Of a stretch of 64,000 nucleotides of DNA, positions 56,568-64,000 are shown piece after piece. Both the position numbers and the translations under genes were made by a program. Where the stretch lies: contig NZ_BAABJQ010000013.1 in assembly GCF_039543385.1 (NCBI RefSeq), forward strand, positions 124,001-188,000, read 5' to 3'. How positions within the stretch are numbered: the stretch's first letter is position 1; every line of letters begins with the position of its first letter. Source of the stretch: Rugosimonospora acidiphila (GTDB lineage Bacteria > Actinomycetota > Actinomycetes > Mycobacteriales > Micromonosporaceae). The notes beneath the pieces were generated by a model. That model saw only the letters and a list, made by a program, of their open reading frames with translations, was not told where the DNA came from and made no database searches.

Positions 56568-56800
56568 TTTGACCACGAACGTTGGCGGTGTGGGGTCAGG
56601 CCGCAGTCCGGGTCGCGGCTTGGCCCCATCGTCGTTGGCGTTCTGAGCGGATGCGGGCGCGTTCGCGGCGTTGCGCGGTGAGGACGTCGGGGTGGCGGGC
56701 GTTGGCGTTGCGCCAGCGCAGGTACGCGTGGATGGCATTGGTGGAGGCTGCTGGGTGGTTGAGTCGGTTCGAGCCAGCGACGGTGAACATGCGCAGCGCG
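56565..56800 (-). mobile_element. IS630-type remnant, right end, inverted
   Basis: From the TA at 56565 the sequence GTTTGACCACGAACGTTGGC reads inward to the 3' end of a transposase on the minus strand. It mirrors the left end at 55613 (TGACCACcAACGTT versus TGACCACgAACGTT). The piece stops just before the end of the D,D-carboxypeptidase gene. Confidence 0.7.
56596..56800 (-). pseudogene. IS630 family transposase, C-terminal fragment
   Basis: ALRMFTVAGSNRLNHPAAST, then AIHAYLRWRNANARHPDVLT and RRERARIRSERQRRWGQ is the standard C terminus of actinobacterial IS630 transposases (normally FGPLRxFTVAxSNHPNH...). The DDE core is missing, so it is not functional. Confidence 0.8.
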
Positions 56801-56814
56801 CCACAAGGCCGAGG

Positions 56815-58056
56815 CTAGCCGCGGCGGGTCATCCGCTGCCACCAGGTGGGTGGTATCAACGCGCCGGTTGTCTGCACGTCCGTGGTGACGGCCGTGTCCG
56901 AGGTGGTCAGCCTCAGCTTGCCGACGCCCACCGCGGCGGCGATGCGGTCCGGCACCGTGGCCTTGGTGTCCAGCCGGTAGCTCAGGCCGGGCCAGCCGAT
57001 CACGTCCAGGTCCTTGGCCGCCACGAGGGTGGTACTGCTACCCAGCGGCCCTTGTACGGTCGCTACCAACTGGCCGGCGCGCACCGCCCGGTACTGCTTC
57101 AGCACGCCGAGCCCCACCTGCAGCAGGCGGCTGCTGGCCGCGAAGGCGTCGTCTAGCTGCGGGCCGGAACCGAGTACGGCACCGTAGACCCGTAGCCGGT
57201 GCCCGTCCACCACCGTGTCGGCCGCGAACACGAGGCAGCCGCCGGCCTGATCGGTGTTGCCGGTCTTGACGCCGACGATGCCGTCCTGGCCCAGCAGTGT
57301 ATTGACGTTTTTCACCAGGCCGGCGACCGGGACGGTGGCCTGCGGCATCGCCACGATCTGGGCCAGTGCGGGCAGCGCCATCGCCGCGCGGGCCAGCGCC
57401 ACCTGGTCGGCGGCCGTGCTCACGGTGCTGTCGAGGAACCCGGACGGGTCGGTGTAGTGGGTGTGGTCCATCCGCAGTTGCTTGGCGGTCTGGTTCATTT
57501 TCGCCACGAAGGTGGCCTGGTCGCCGGCGTCCCAGCGGGCCAGGATGTAGGCCATGTTGTTGGCGGAGGGCAGCAGCAGGGCCGTGAGCGCCTGCCGTTC
57601 GGTGAGCATCTCGCCGGCGTTGACCTGTACCAGCGACATGCCCTTGGCCAACTGATCCGGGTACGCGGCCGCCTCGTCGGCCGACACGGTCAGCTTGGGG
57701 CCGTCCTCGTTGGTGCGCAGCGGATGGTCCTTCAGGACCAGGTACGCGGTCATCACCTTGGTGACGCTGGCGATCGGTACCGGCTTGGTCCCGCCGGAGG
57801 AGCCCAGCGCGCCGAGCCCCTCGACCTGCAGCACCGCCTGCCCGGCGCCCGGCCACGGCAGCACCGGCGGGGTACCCGGGATCACGTACATCTGGGGTAC
57901 CGCCTGGACGATGCGTGGCGCCGGCATCGGGGTGGCCAGCCGCAGCGCGACGAAGCCGCCCCCACCGCCGACCACGACCAGCGCGACGGCGAGTAGCCAC
58001 AGTTTCCAACGACGAACCGGCCGCGCCTCGGCCGCCGGCTCAACGGTCTTGGTCAA
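56815..58056 (-). CDS. D-alanyl-D-alanine carboxypeptidase (S11 family)
   Basis: A 413-residue membrane-anchored penicillin-binding protein trimming peptidoglycan stem peptides. A helix at 17-40 (KLWLLAVALVVVGGGGGFVA) anchors it, with the catalytic domain outside. The three S11 motifs are ASVTKVMTAYLVL (SxxK at 97-100), LLLPSANNMAYILA (SxN) and GIVGVKTGNTDQAGGCLVFA (KTG). TTG at 58056 has GGGGG about 6 nt upstream. No C-terminal amphipathic PBP5-type helix is seen. It is a single gene next to a decayed IS630 end, but its own frame is intact. Confidence 0.9.
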   Translation of the reverse strand: MTKTVEPAAEARPVRRWKLWLLAVALVVVGGGGGFVALRLATPMPAPRIVQAVPQMYVIPGTPPVLPWPGAGQAVLQVEGLGALGSSGGTKPVPIASVTKVMTAYLVLKDHPLRTNEDGPKLTVSADEAAAYPDQLAKGMSLVQVNAGEMLTERQALTALLLPSANNMAYILARWDAGDQATFVAKMNQTAKQLRMDHTHYTDPSGFLDSTVSTAADQVALARAAMALPALAQIVAMPQATVPVAGLVKNVNTLLGQDGIVGVKTGNTDQAGGCLVFAADTVVDGHRLRVYGAVLGSGPQLDDAFAASSRLLQVGLGVLKQYRAVRAGQLVATVQGPLGSSTTLVAAKDLDVIGWPGLSYRLDTKATVPDRIAAAVGVGKLRLTTSDTAVTTDVQTTGALIPPTWWQRMTRRG

Positions 58057-58265
58057 CTCGAACCCCCGCAGCGCGATCGTGGAAAGCGAAGCCGCGGCAC
58101 GGGAGCGCGGCTCTCCGCACGCTTACCCCGATCGCGGACCGGCTAACGTCATATCACCTTGATTCGGGCATTTGCGTAGTAAACGGATGAAGAAACCCGA
58201 TCGGGTGATGGTCCGCCCCGGCCGGGGCGCGTTCCCGGCGTGGGCGCGCGGCTACCATCGTTCGC

Positions 58266-59906
58266 GTGACTGGGACGATGATCATTAAGGGACTGGCCGC
58301 GGGGTACGGCGAGGAGGAGCTGTTCGGCGGGCTGGACCTGGTGATCGCCCCTGGCGACGTCATCGGCCTGGTCGGGTCCAACGGCGCGGGGAAGTCCACA
58401 CTGCTGCGCACCCTGGCCGGCGGCCATGCCCCGGAGTCCGGCGCCATCGCGCTCAACCCGCCCACGGCCACCGTCGGGTACCTGCCGCAGGAGCCCGAGC
58501 CGCGCCCGGGCGAGACCCTCGCCGGGTACCTGGCCCGGCGCACCGGGGTCGCCGCCGCCCAGGCCGCCCTGGACGCCGCCACCGTCGCGCTGAGCGCCGC
58601 CGAGCCGGGCTCGGACGACGCGTACTCGGCCGCCCTGGAGCGCTGGCTCGACCTGGGCGGGGCGGACCTGGAGGCGCGGGCCGGGGCGGTGGCCGCGGAG
58701 CTCGGGCTCGGCGTCGCGCTGGAGCACCCGATGGCCGGCATGTCCGGCGGCCAGGCCGCCCGGGCCGGGCTGGCCGCGCTGCTGCTGTCCCGCTACGACA
58801 TTTTCCTGCTCGACGAGCCCACCAACGACCTCGACCTGGACGGGCTGGCCCGGCTGGAGTCGTTCGTCACCGGCCTGCGCGCCGGTACCGTCGTGGTCAG
58901 CCACGACCGCGAGTTCCTCACCCGTACGGTCAACCGGGTGTTGGAACTGGACCGGGCGCAGCACCAGGTCCGGCACTACGGCGGCGGGTACGAGTCCTAT
59001 CTGGAGGAGCGCGAGGTGGCCCGCCGGCACGCCCGCGCCGACTACGAGCAGTACGCGCAGACCAAGACCGACCTGGAGGCCCGGGCCCGCACCCAGCGCA
59101 ACTGGATGGAGCAGGGGGTGCGCAACGCGCGCCGCAAGGCCACCGACCACGACAAGGTCGGCCGGAAGTTCCGGGCCGAGTCAACCGAGAAGCAGGCGGC
59201 CAAGGCACGGCAGACCGAGCGGCTCATCGAGCGGCTGGAGGTGATCGATGAGCCGCGCAAGGAGTGGCAGCTGCGGATGGAGATCGCCGCCGCGCCCCGG
59301 TCCGGCGCGGTCGTCGCGGCCCTGCGCGCGGCCGTGGTCCAGCGGGGCGACTTCACCCTCGGCCCGGTTGACCTGCAGGTCGACTGGGCCGACCGGGTAG
59401 CGATCACCGGACCGAACGGCGCGGGCAAGACCACGCTGCTCGGCGCGCTGCTGGGCCGGATCCCGGTCACCTCAGGTACGGCCACCCTCGGCGCCGGCGT
59501 CGTGGTCGGCGAGGTCGATCAGGCCCGCGGCCAGCTGCTGGGCGACGAGCCGCTGCTGGACGCGTTCCGGGCCGCGGTCGGTGACTGGGCCCCCGAGGAG
59601 GCCCGCACGCTGCTGGCCAAGTTCGGGCTGCGCGCCGACCACGTGCTGCGTCCGGCCGCCACGCTGTCGCCGGGGGAGCGGACCCGCTCCGCGCTCGCCC
59701 TGCTCCAAGCCCGCGGGGTCAACCTGCTGGTACTCGACGAGCCGACCAACCACCTCGACCTGCCGGCGATCGAGCAGCTGGAATCGGCGCTGGACGGCTA
59801 CCCGGGCACGCTGCTGCTGGTCACGCACGATCGCCGGATGCTCGACGCGGTACGCGTCAACCGCCGGGTACACGTCGAGGCGGGCAAGGTCAGCGCGGAC
59901 GGGTAG
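58266..59906 (+). CDS. ABC-F family ATPase
   Basis: A 546-residue protein with two ATPase domains and no membrane part. Walker A sequences are GLVGSNGAGKSTLLRTLAGG and ITGPNGAGKTTLLGALLG, signatures MSGGQAARAGL and LSPGERTRSALALL, and both Walker B end in DEPTNDLDL / DEPTNHLDL. The linker (about 235-335) is long, charged and helical (RNWMEQGVRNARRKATDHDK). ABC-F proteins act on ribosomes, and some of them protect against antibiotics; which kind this is cannot be told. TACCAT lies 7 nt before the GTG, which suggests a leaderless message. Confidence 0.9.
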   Translation: MTGTMIIKGLAAGYGEEELFGGLDLVIAPGDVIGLVGSNGAGKSTLLRTLAGGHAPESGAIALNPPTATVGYLPQEPEPRPGETLAGYLARRTGVAAAQAALDAATVALSAAEPGSDDAYSAALERWLDLGGADLEARAGAVAAELGLGVALEHPMAGMSGGQAARAGLAALLLSRYDIFLLDEPTNDLDLDGLARLESFVTGLRAGTVVVSHDREFLTRTVNRVLELDRAQHQVRHYGGGYESYLEEREVARRHARADYEQYAQTKTDLEARARTQRNWMEQGVRNARRKATDHDKVGRKFRAESTEKQAAKARQTERLIERLEVIDEPRKEWQLRMEIAAAPRSGAVVAALRAAVVQRGDFTLGPVDLQVDWADRVAITGPNGAGKTTLLGALLGRIPVTSGTATLGAGVVVGEVDQARGQLLGDEPLLDAFRAAVGDWAPEEARTLLAKFGLRADHVLRPAATLSPGERTRSALALLQARGVNLLVLDEPTNHLDLPAIEQLESALDGYPGTLLLVTHDRRMLDAVRVNRRVHVEAGKVSADG

Positions 59907-59933
59907 CACGGTCCAGCACCGACGCCGACCGAC

Positions 59934-60446
59934 TCAGCCGGCGGACTGTGCGTTCTGCTGCTCGGCCCACTCGGCGACCCGCCGGGCGCTCTCCTCCTCG
60001 GAGAGATCCTCCACCCGCGTCATGATCGACCAGCGCACCCCGAACGGGTCGCGGATGCTCGCGAACCGGTCCCCGGACACGAAGGTGGACGGTGCCTCCC
60101 GGATGGTGGCTCCGGCGGCCTCCGCGCGCGCGGTCGTGGCATCGGCGTCGGGGCAGTAGAGCCCCAGGGAGTAACAGTCGTTGTCCCCCTCCGGCCCGGG
60201 TACGAGGCCGTAGGCGGGCATCGGCTCCCCGAGCTGCAGCAGGCCGTTGCCGAAGTCGAGCACGGCGTGCGCGACGGTACCGCCCATCTCGGTAACATCC
60301 ACCACGCGCGCCCCGAACACGTCGCGGTAGAAATCGATCGCTCCGCGAGCGTCGGGGATGGCCAGAAACGGAGTCAGGCTCGTGACTCCGTGGGGCGTGC
60401 CGTTCGTGGTGTGCTCGCCGTCGGCGGCCTTGATCGTGTCGCTCAT
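59934..60446 (-). CDS. VOC family protein (PhnB/glyoxalase-like)
   Basis: A 170-residue vicinal-oxygen-chelate protein: LTPFLAIPDARGAIDFYRDV, VVDVTEMGGTVAHAVLDFGN, LQLGEP, then VSGDRFASIRDPFGVRWSIM, which closes the second module. The W at the usual metal-Glu position and the PhnB-like order suggest a small-ligand-binding member. TAGCAT lies 8 nt before the ATG at 60446 with no ribosome binding site, so it may be leaderless. It is divergent from an AraC regulator with a 69-bp gap, which may control it. Confidence 0.86.
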   Translation of the reverse strand: MSDTIKAADGEHTTNGTPHGVTSLTPFLAIPDARGAIDFYRDVFGARVVDVTEMGGTVAHAVLDFGNGLLQLGEPMPAYGLVPGPEGDNDCYSLGLYCPDADATTARAEAAGATIREAPSTFVSGDRFASIRDPFGVRWSIMTRVEDLSEEESARRVAEWAEQQNAQSAG

Positions 60447-60515
60447 GAGAAGTGATGCTAGGAGCCGGGCGCGCCCCGGGGCTTGAAGATTCGCGACACT
60501 CTGTAGCCTGGGGCC

Positions 60516-61388
60516 GTGAGCACGGTGCACCGCGGGGTCCTGTATCCCGCGCGTCTACCGGAGTTCCACCGGCTCCCGGCACCCGATCGGGTGGCTGGGC
60601 TGGTGCGGTGGTTCTGGATCCCGGAGTGGCGGATCGCCCCGGGGCGGTCGTCGAGGCAGCAGGTGATCGCCTTCCCCGCCTCCAACCTGGTCGTCGAGTC
60701 GGGCCCGGTCGTCGAGTCGGGTCCGGTCGCTGAGTCGGGCCCGGTCGCTGAATCGGGTTCGGTCGTTGAGTCGGGCCGGGTCGGGCTCGCCGGCCCCACG
60801 ACCCGCGTCTCGTACCGCGACCTGACCGGCACCGGTTGGGCGGTCGGGGCCCTGCTGCGGCCGGCCGCGGTTCCGCTGTTCACCGAGGACCCCGCGGCCC
60901 TGCGCGACGCCTACCGGACGGTCGACCTGCCCGCCCTGCGTGAACTGGTGTCCGGCGTGATGAACGGATCCTCCGACCGGGCGGCGCGGCGCCACCTCGC
61001 CGTCGAGGCGTTCACGGACTGGCTGGCCGGTGCCTTTCCCGCCCCGACGCCGGAGGCCCTGCTGGCGAACTCGATGGCGGACCTGATCGACTCTGACCCG
61101 GCGGTGCGGCGGGTCGAGGACGCGGCCGCGCGCCTGGGCGTGTCGGTCCGGACGCTCCAGCGGCTCGCCCGCCGCTACGTCGGGTTGCCGCCGCTGGCCA
61201 TGATCCGCCGGCGCCGGCTCCAGGAGGCCGCCGAGCGCCTCCGTACCGGCCAGGACACGAGCCTGGCGGCGGTCGCCGCCGACCTCGGCTACGCCGACCA
61301 CGCCCACCTCGCCAACGAGTTCAGGTCGGTGCTCGGATTCACCCTCAGCGCCTACCGGCAGGGGGCATCCCCAGCCGAGCCAAGCTGA
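60516..61388 (+). CDS. AraC family transcription regulator
   Basis: A 290-residue regulator with an N-terminal cupin-like part beginning HRGVLYPARLPEFHRLPAPD (DUF6597-like) and a C-terminal AraC double helix-turn-helix: VRRVEDAAARLGVSVRTLQR and TSLAAVAADLGYADHAHLAN, ending FRSVLGFTLSAYR. Between residues 58 and 90 an in-frame 18-bp repeat gives ESGPVV/ESGPVA units. TAGCCT lies 7 nt before the GTG. The stop codon lies in the first unit of a 12-bp repeat array. Divergent from the VOC gene. Confidence 0.87.
   Translation: MSTVHRGVLYPARLPEFHRLPAPDRVAGLVRWFWIPEWRIAPGRSSRQQVIAFPASNLVVESGPVVESGPVAESGPVAESGSVVESGRVGLAGPTTRVSYRDLTGTGWAVGALLRPAAVPLFTEDPAALRDAYRTVDLPALRELVSGVMNGSSDRAARRHLAVEAFTDWLAGAFPAPTPEALLANSMADLIDSDPAVRRVEDAAARLGVSVRTLQRLARRYVGLPPLAMIRRRRLQEAAERLRTGQDTSLAAVAADLGYADHAHLANEFRSVLGFTLSAYRQGASPAEPS
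60690..60777 (+). repeat. 18-bp in-frame repeat in the AraC gene
   Basis: About five units of GTCGTCGAGTCGGGCCCG, encoding VVESGP-type hexapeptides between the ligand-domain strands. The unit is a multiple of three, so copy changes keep the frame. Confidence 0.88.
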
Positions 61389-61430
61389 CGGCTGAGCTGA
61401 CGGCCGGGCTGACGGCCGGGCTGACTTCGC
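61383..61430 (+). repeat. 12-bp repeat starting at the AraC stop codon
   Basis: Four units: AGCTGACGGCTG, AGCTGACGGCCG, GGCTGACGGCCG, GGCTGACTTCGC. Every unit contains the TGA of the first, which is the stop codon of the AraC gene. Confidence 0.85.
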
Positions 61431-61526
61431 TCGGGGAAAACCCGGATTCGCGCGGCGCGACGATCAGGGTTTTCTGGATGGACTTCCCGATGGGTCGGTC
61501 GGGCCGACCCCCCGAGACTGGATGCC

Positions 61527-62182
61527 ATGCGCCCTCACCCACGGTCGTACCTGCTGCCGGTCGTCGCGGTGGCCGGCCTCGCGTTGGCGGCCGGCTGCTC
61601 CTCGGCCCCCACGAGGCGCCCGGCCCATGGCGGCGCCGCCACGGCCAGCACCTCGACGGCCAGCACCTCGACGGCCAGCACCTCGACGGCCAGCACCTCG
61701 ACGGCCGGCGGTACGACGTCCGCGGCGGCCCTGACCGCCGGCGGCAACGTCCACCTGACCGACTACACCGACGACGACGGCCCCACGTCCACCGTGATCC
61801 TCGCCGGCGCTGTCGGCGACTACGGCAAGGCGGAGAGCGTCAACCCCGACGGCTCGCCGACCCGGAACACGGCGGCCAACTCGCCCTGATGCTCGCCCAC
61901 GGCACGTTCCGGCTGGACATCGCGGGGCTCGACAAGGAGTTCGTCGCCACCCTGGCCGACCTTCGGATCAACACCACGACCTGCTCCGGCACGACGAGCG
62001 TGAGCGGCGCCGTACCGGTCGTGGCGGGCTCGGGAACCGGTGCGTACCGGGGGATCAGGGGGAGCTTCCACCTCACCATCACCCTCGACGAGGTCTACCG
62101 GCCCGGCGCCTGCAGCGAGCAGAGCGCGTACCTGTCGCAGACCATCGTCACCACCGGGTCCGGCCGCGTCGCGTTCGGCTGA
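61527..62182 (+). pseudogene. Lipoprotein gene broken by a frameshift
   Basis: The first frame gives MRPHPRSYLLPVVAVAGLAL with lipobox LAAGCSS, a TASTS repeat linker (15-bp units at 61641-61703), then VHLTDYTDDDGPTSTVILAG AVGDYGKAE before ending at 61889. The second frame, one base back, continues from LADPEHGGQLALM through FRLDIAGLDKEFVATLADLR, VVAGSGTGAYRGI to TTGSGRVAFG. The two halves together make one secreted beta-rich protein; the shift lies near 61850. This is a real decay, a sequencing error in GC-rich DNA, or (less likely) programmed slippage; no slippery heptamer is seen. Confidence 0.72.
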
Positions 62183-62205
62183 CGCGCAACCGCCGGCTCA
62201 GCCGG

Positions 62206-62448
62206 TCACGTGAGGTTTTCGGCGCGCCACGTGCTGCAGCCGATCTTTGTGTTGCCTTTCATCGAGCACACCTCGCCGCAGATGTTTCCGCACGCGGGAA
62301 GCGGGTACGTCAGCGTGCTCGTGGCGCCGTCGAACCGCGGGTCGGTGAACTCGACGAGCGCCTCGGAGCGGCGACCGGCCACCGAGTTCGGCCCTTCGAT
62401 GTCGCCGAGGAGCACCCGCGTGCCCCCGTCGGGCGCGTTGATGGTCAC
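62206..62448 (-). CDS. Hypothetical Cys-containing protein or gene remnant
   Basis: Eighty codons from a GTG: VTINAPDGGTRVLLGDIEGP, then RRSEALVEFTDPRFDGATST and PACGNICGEVCSMKGNTKIG, with five Cys. The frame is open and protein-like for another 50 codons upstream (TNPTWRALVFHAATG...DETCDDSQ) but without any start codon, so this may be the 3' part of a decayed gene. No family was recognised. Confidence 0.35.
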   Translation of the reverse strand: MTINAPDGGTRVLLGDIEGPNSVAGRRSEALVEFTDPRFDGATSTLTYPLPACGNICGEVCSMKGNTKIGCSTWRAENLT

Positions 62449-62640
62449 CTGGCTGTCGTCGCAAGTCTCATCTGGAGGCCGGTCCCTCCTGTTGTCGCGA
62501 TGCCCAGTCGCGGCGTGGAAAACGAGAGCTCGCCACGTTGGGTTCGTCTCCGTTGCCCCTGAAATCCCGGCGTTGGTTCTGATCAGGTGAGTCGCTCGAA
62601 CGCCGGGTGGTGAACCGTCGGCCGGGCGCGTTGCGCGACT

Positions 62641-62684
62641 GCCCCGCCACGGCCGGGCGGCATGCGCGACGGCCGTGGCGGGGC
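62641..62684 (-). terminator. Terminator of the phosphoesterase gene
   Basis: A perfect 15-bp stem, GCCCCGCCACGGCCG / CGGCCGTGGCGGGGC, with a 14-nt loop, 40 nt beyond the stop codon of the leftward phosphoesterase gene. Confidence 0.75.
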
Positions 62685-62724
62685 GACCCTTACGGGCCGA
62701 AGGGAAGTGGCTTGCGGGTGTGGC

Positions 62725-64000
62725 TCAGCGGTGGCCGCCGTCCGAGCGCTTGCGCTGCAGGGTGAACGTTTCCAGCGGAACGATCTCGCCGGTCGGGATG
62801 GTCACGTTGTAGTACGTGACATAGATGCTCGTGGTCGAGCCCGGCCCCTTGCCCGGGTCCACCATGAACGCGGCGAACCCGTACGGGTGCTCGATGTCGC
62901 GCACGCCCTGCCACGGGGTGTCCTCGAAGACGTACACCGACCCGTGCTTGGCGCCCGCGGTGGGCGGCGGGGTCACCGCGGTGATGACCTTCGCCTTGCC
63001 CGGCGCGAAGAAGCTGCCGTTGGTCGTCCCGCTCACGCCGCCGCCGCCGAGCACCATGTGGGTCGTGCCCTTGCTGGAGTCGACCACCGAGGTGTTGGTG
63101 GACACCGGCCTCGGGGTCAGCGTCTCGCTGCCCGACACCACGCCGCGCACTGGCAGCGACCGCTCGTAGTCGTGCTCGTGGCCGCACAGTACGAGGTCCA
63201 CCTCGTACTTGTCGAACAGCGGCCCCCACTGCTCGCGGATGCCGAGGTCGGCGCCGTTGGCGTCGGACGAGCTGATCATCACCTGGTGCATGCAGACGAC
63301 GATCCAGTCGATGTCCTTGGACGCCCGCGAGGTGGCCAGCTCCTTCTCCAGCCACTTGCGCTGGGCGCCGCCGGAGTAGCCGAACACGTAGTTGTCGCCG
63401 CCGTCCTGCAGCGCGACGTCGTCGTTCTGCAGCACGACCACGCGCACCGAGCCGGCGGTGAACGCGTACCAGAGGCCGGCCAGTTCCTTGTCGCTGCCGC
63501 TCGAGGGCAGCTTGAAGTAGGTCTGGTAGGCGCCGTACCCGATCGGGCCGTTGCCCTTCTCGTCCTCGTGGTTGCCGGCCGCCGGCATCCACGCCCGGTA
63601 CCGGGCCGAGCGGGTGTTGTTGGCGAAGAACCCGTTCCAGGTGCGCACCCGGTCGGGGTCGAGGTTGGCGTAGCACAGGTCGCCGTTGACCAGGTGGAAC
63701 AGCGGGTCCACCTGCTCGATGCCGGTCACGATGTCGGCGTTGGCCGGAGTGTTGTTGGCGTTGAGCGCGACGGTGTAGCCGCCCTTGCCGTCCGGCTGCC
63801 AGGTCACCTGCGGCACGGCCTGGTCGCCGAAGCTGGTGAAGGTGAACGCGGCGCGGCCGCGCGGCGAGGTGCCGAACGTACCGGCATCGGGCCGCCCGCC
63901 GTCGTGCATCGCGGCGTACGTGTAGTAGGTGTTCGGGCGCAGCCCGGCCAGGGTCGCGTGGTGGGAGTACACCGTCTTGCCGGACAGCCCGTCGACGTAG
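62725..64000 (-). CDS. Purple acid phosphatase-type metallophosphoesterase (5' end outside)
   Basis: At least 425 residues, open at the right window edge (the frame continues as YVDGLSGKT before VYSHH). LRPNTYYTYAAMHDG ends the fibronectin-like N-terminal domain usual in purple acid phosphatases. The metal-site blocks are FTFTSFGDQA, LVNGDLCYANLD, MPAAGNHEDEKG, WIVVCMHQVMIS and VLCGHEHDYERS, in the order expected for a two-metal centre. The family acts on phosphate esters outside the cell; a Tat or Sec signal would lie off the edge. A strong terminator follows. Confidence 0.9.
   Translation of the reverse strand, partial: YVDGLSGKTVYSHHATLAGLRPNTYYTYAAMHDGGRPDAGTFGTSPRGRAAFTFTSFGDQAVPQVTWQPDGKGGYTVALNANNTPANADIVTGIEQVDPLFHLVNGDLCYANLDPDRVRTWNGFFANNTRSARYRAWMPAAGNHEDEKGNGPIGYGAYQTYFKLPSSGSDKELAGLWYAFTAGSVRVVVLQNDDVALQDGGDNYVFGYSGGAQRKWLEKELATSRASKDIDWIVVCMHQVMISSSDANGADLGIREQWGPLFDKYEVDLVLCGHEHDYERSLPVRGVVSGSETLTPRPVSTNTSVVDSSKGTTHMVLGGGGVSGTTNGSFFAPGKAKVITAVTPPPTAGAKHGSVYVFEDTPWQGVRDIEHPYGFAAFMVDPGKGPGSTTSIYVTYYNVTIPTGEIVPLETFTLQRKRSDGGHR

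Overview
The window is about 70 percent G+C, with GTG/TTG starts, many transcripts that look leaderless, WXG100/FtsK-type secretion genes, Ser/Thr kinases with outer-face sensor domains, DUF222-HNH and DUF574 families. Together these point to a filamentous actinomycete, most like the Micromonosporaceae; this is inferred from gene families, not from a marker gene. No rRNA or complete canonical tRNA gene is present.

Layout. 1-4.9 kb: three tandem secreted repeat proteins, each with its own 5' UTR hairpin and the same terminator. 5-12 kb: DUF998 membrane protein, DHA2 drug exporter, DUF899, GNAT, a small membrane protein, Nudix, DUF574 methyltransferase. 12-19 kb: secreted protein, GlxA-type regulator divergent from an HD-domain enzyme, a leaderless MarR/VOC operon, a membrane protein, EthD and APH-like genes. 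19-28 kb: OafA-type acyltransferase, an unusual IMP dehydrogenase, a DIP1984-family gene followed by a tRNA-like RNA resembling bacterial Y RNA (YrlA), DJ-1 protein, MarR divergent from an ABC exporter, L,D-transpeptidase lipoprotein. 28.5-30 kb: DAHP synthase behind a leader peptide rich in aromatic residues and an intrinsic terminator (attenuator). 30.5-40 kb: two near-identical sialidases, a cobalamin-riboswitch-controlled Ni/Co transporter, YceI, phosphoglycerate mutase, DoxX, LtrA, WYL regulator and hydrolase.

40-53 kb is a signalling and secretion block: a Ser/Thr kinase, a LuxR-type response regulator, two WXG100-like proteins, a 531-residue companion protein, a 1,441-residue FHA-FtsK ATPase (EssC-like), a histidine kinase and a second Ser/Thr kinase. 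EccB, EccD, EccE and mycosin genes are absent here. 53-57 kb is decayed: a 5'-truncated methyltransferase, DUF222-HNH, and the two ends of an IS630-type element lying in opposite orientations around a small gene. 57-64 kb: D,D-carboxypeptidase, ABC-F protein, VOC protein, AraC regulator, a frameshifted lipoprotein and a phosphoesterase that runs off the right edge.

A striking theme is short tandem-repeat arrays (7-30 bp units) at gene borders. Several begin inside the last codons of the upstream gene, so that the stop codon lies in the first repeat unit. Other arrays have units that are multiples of three and lie inside coding tails or linkers.
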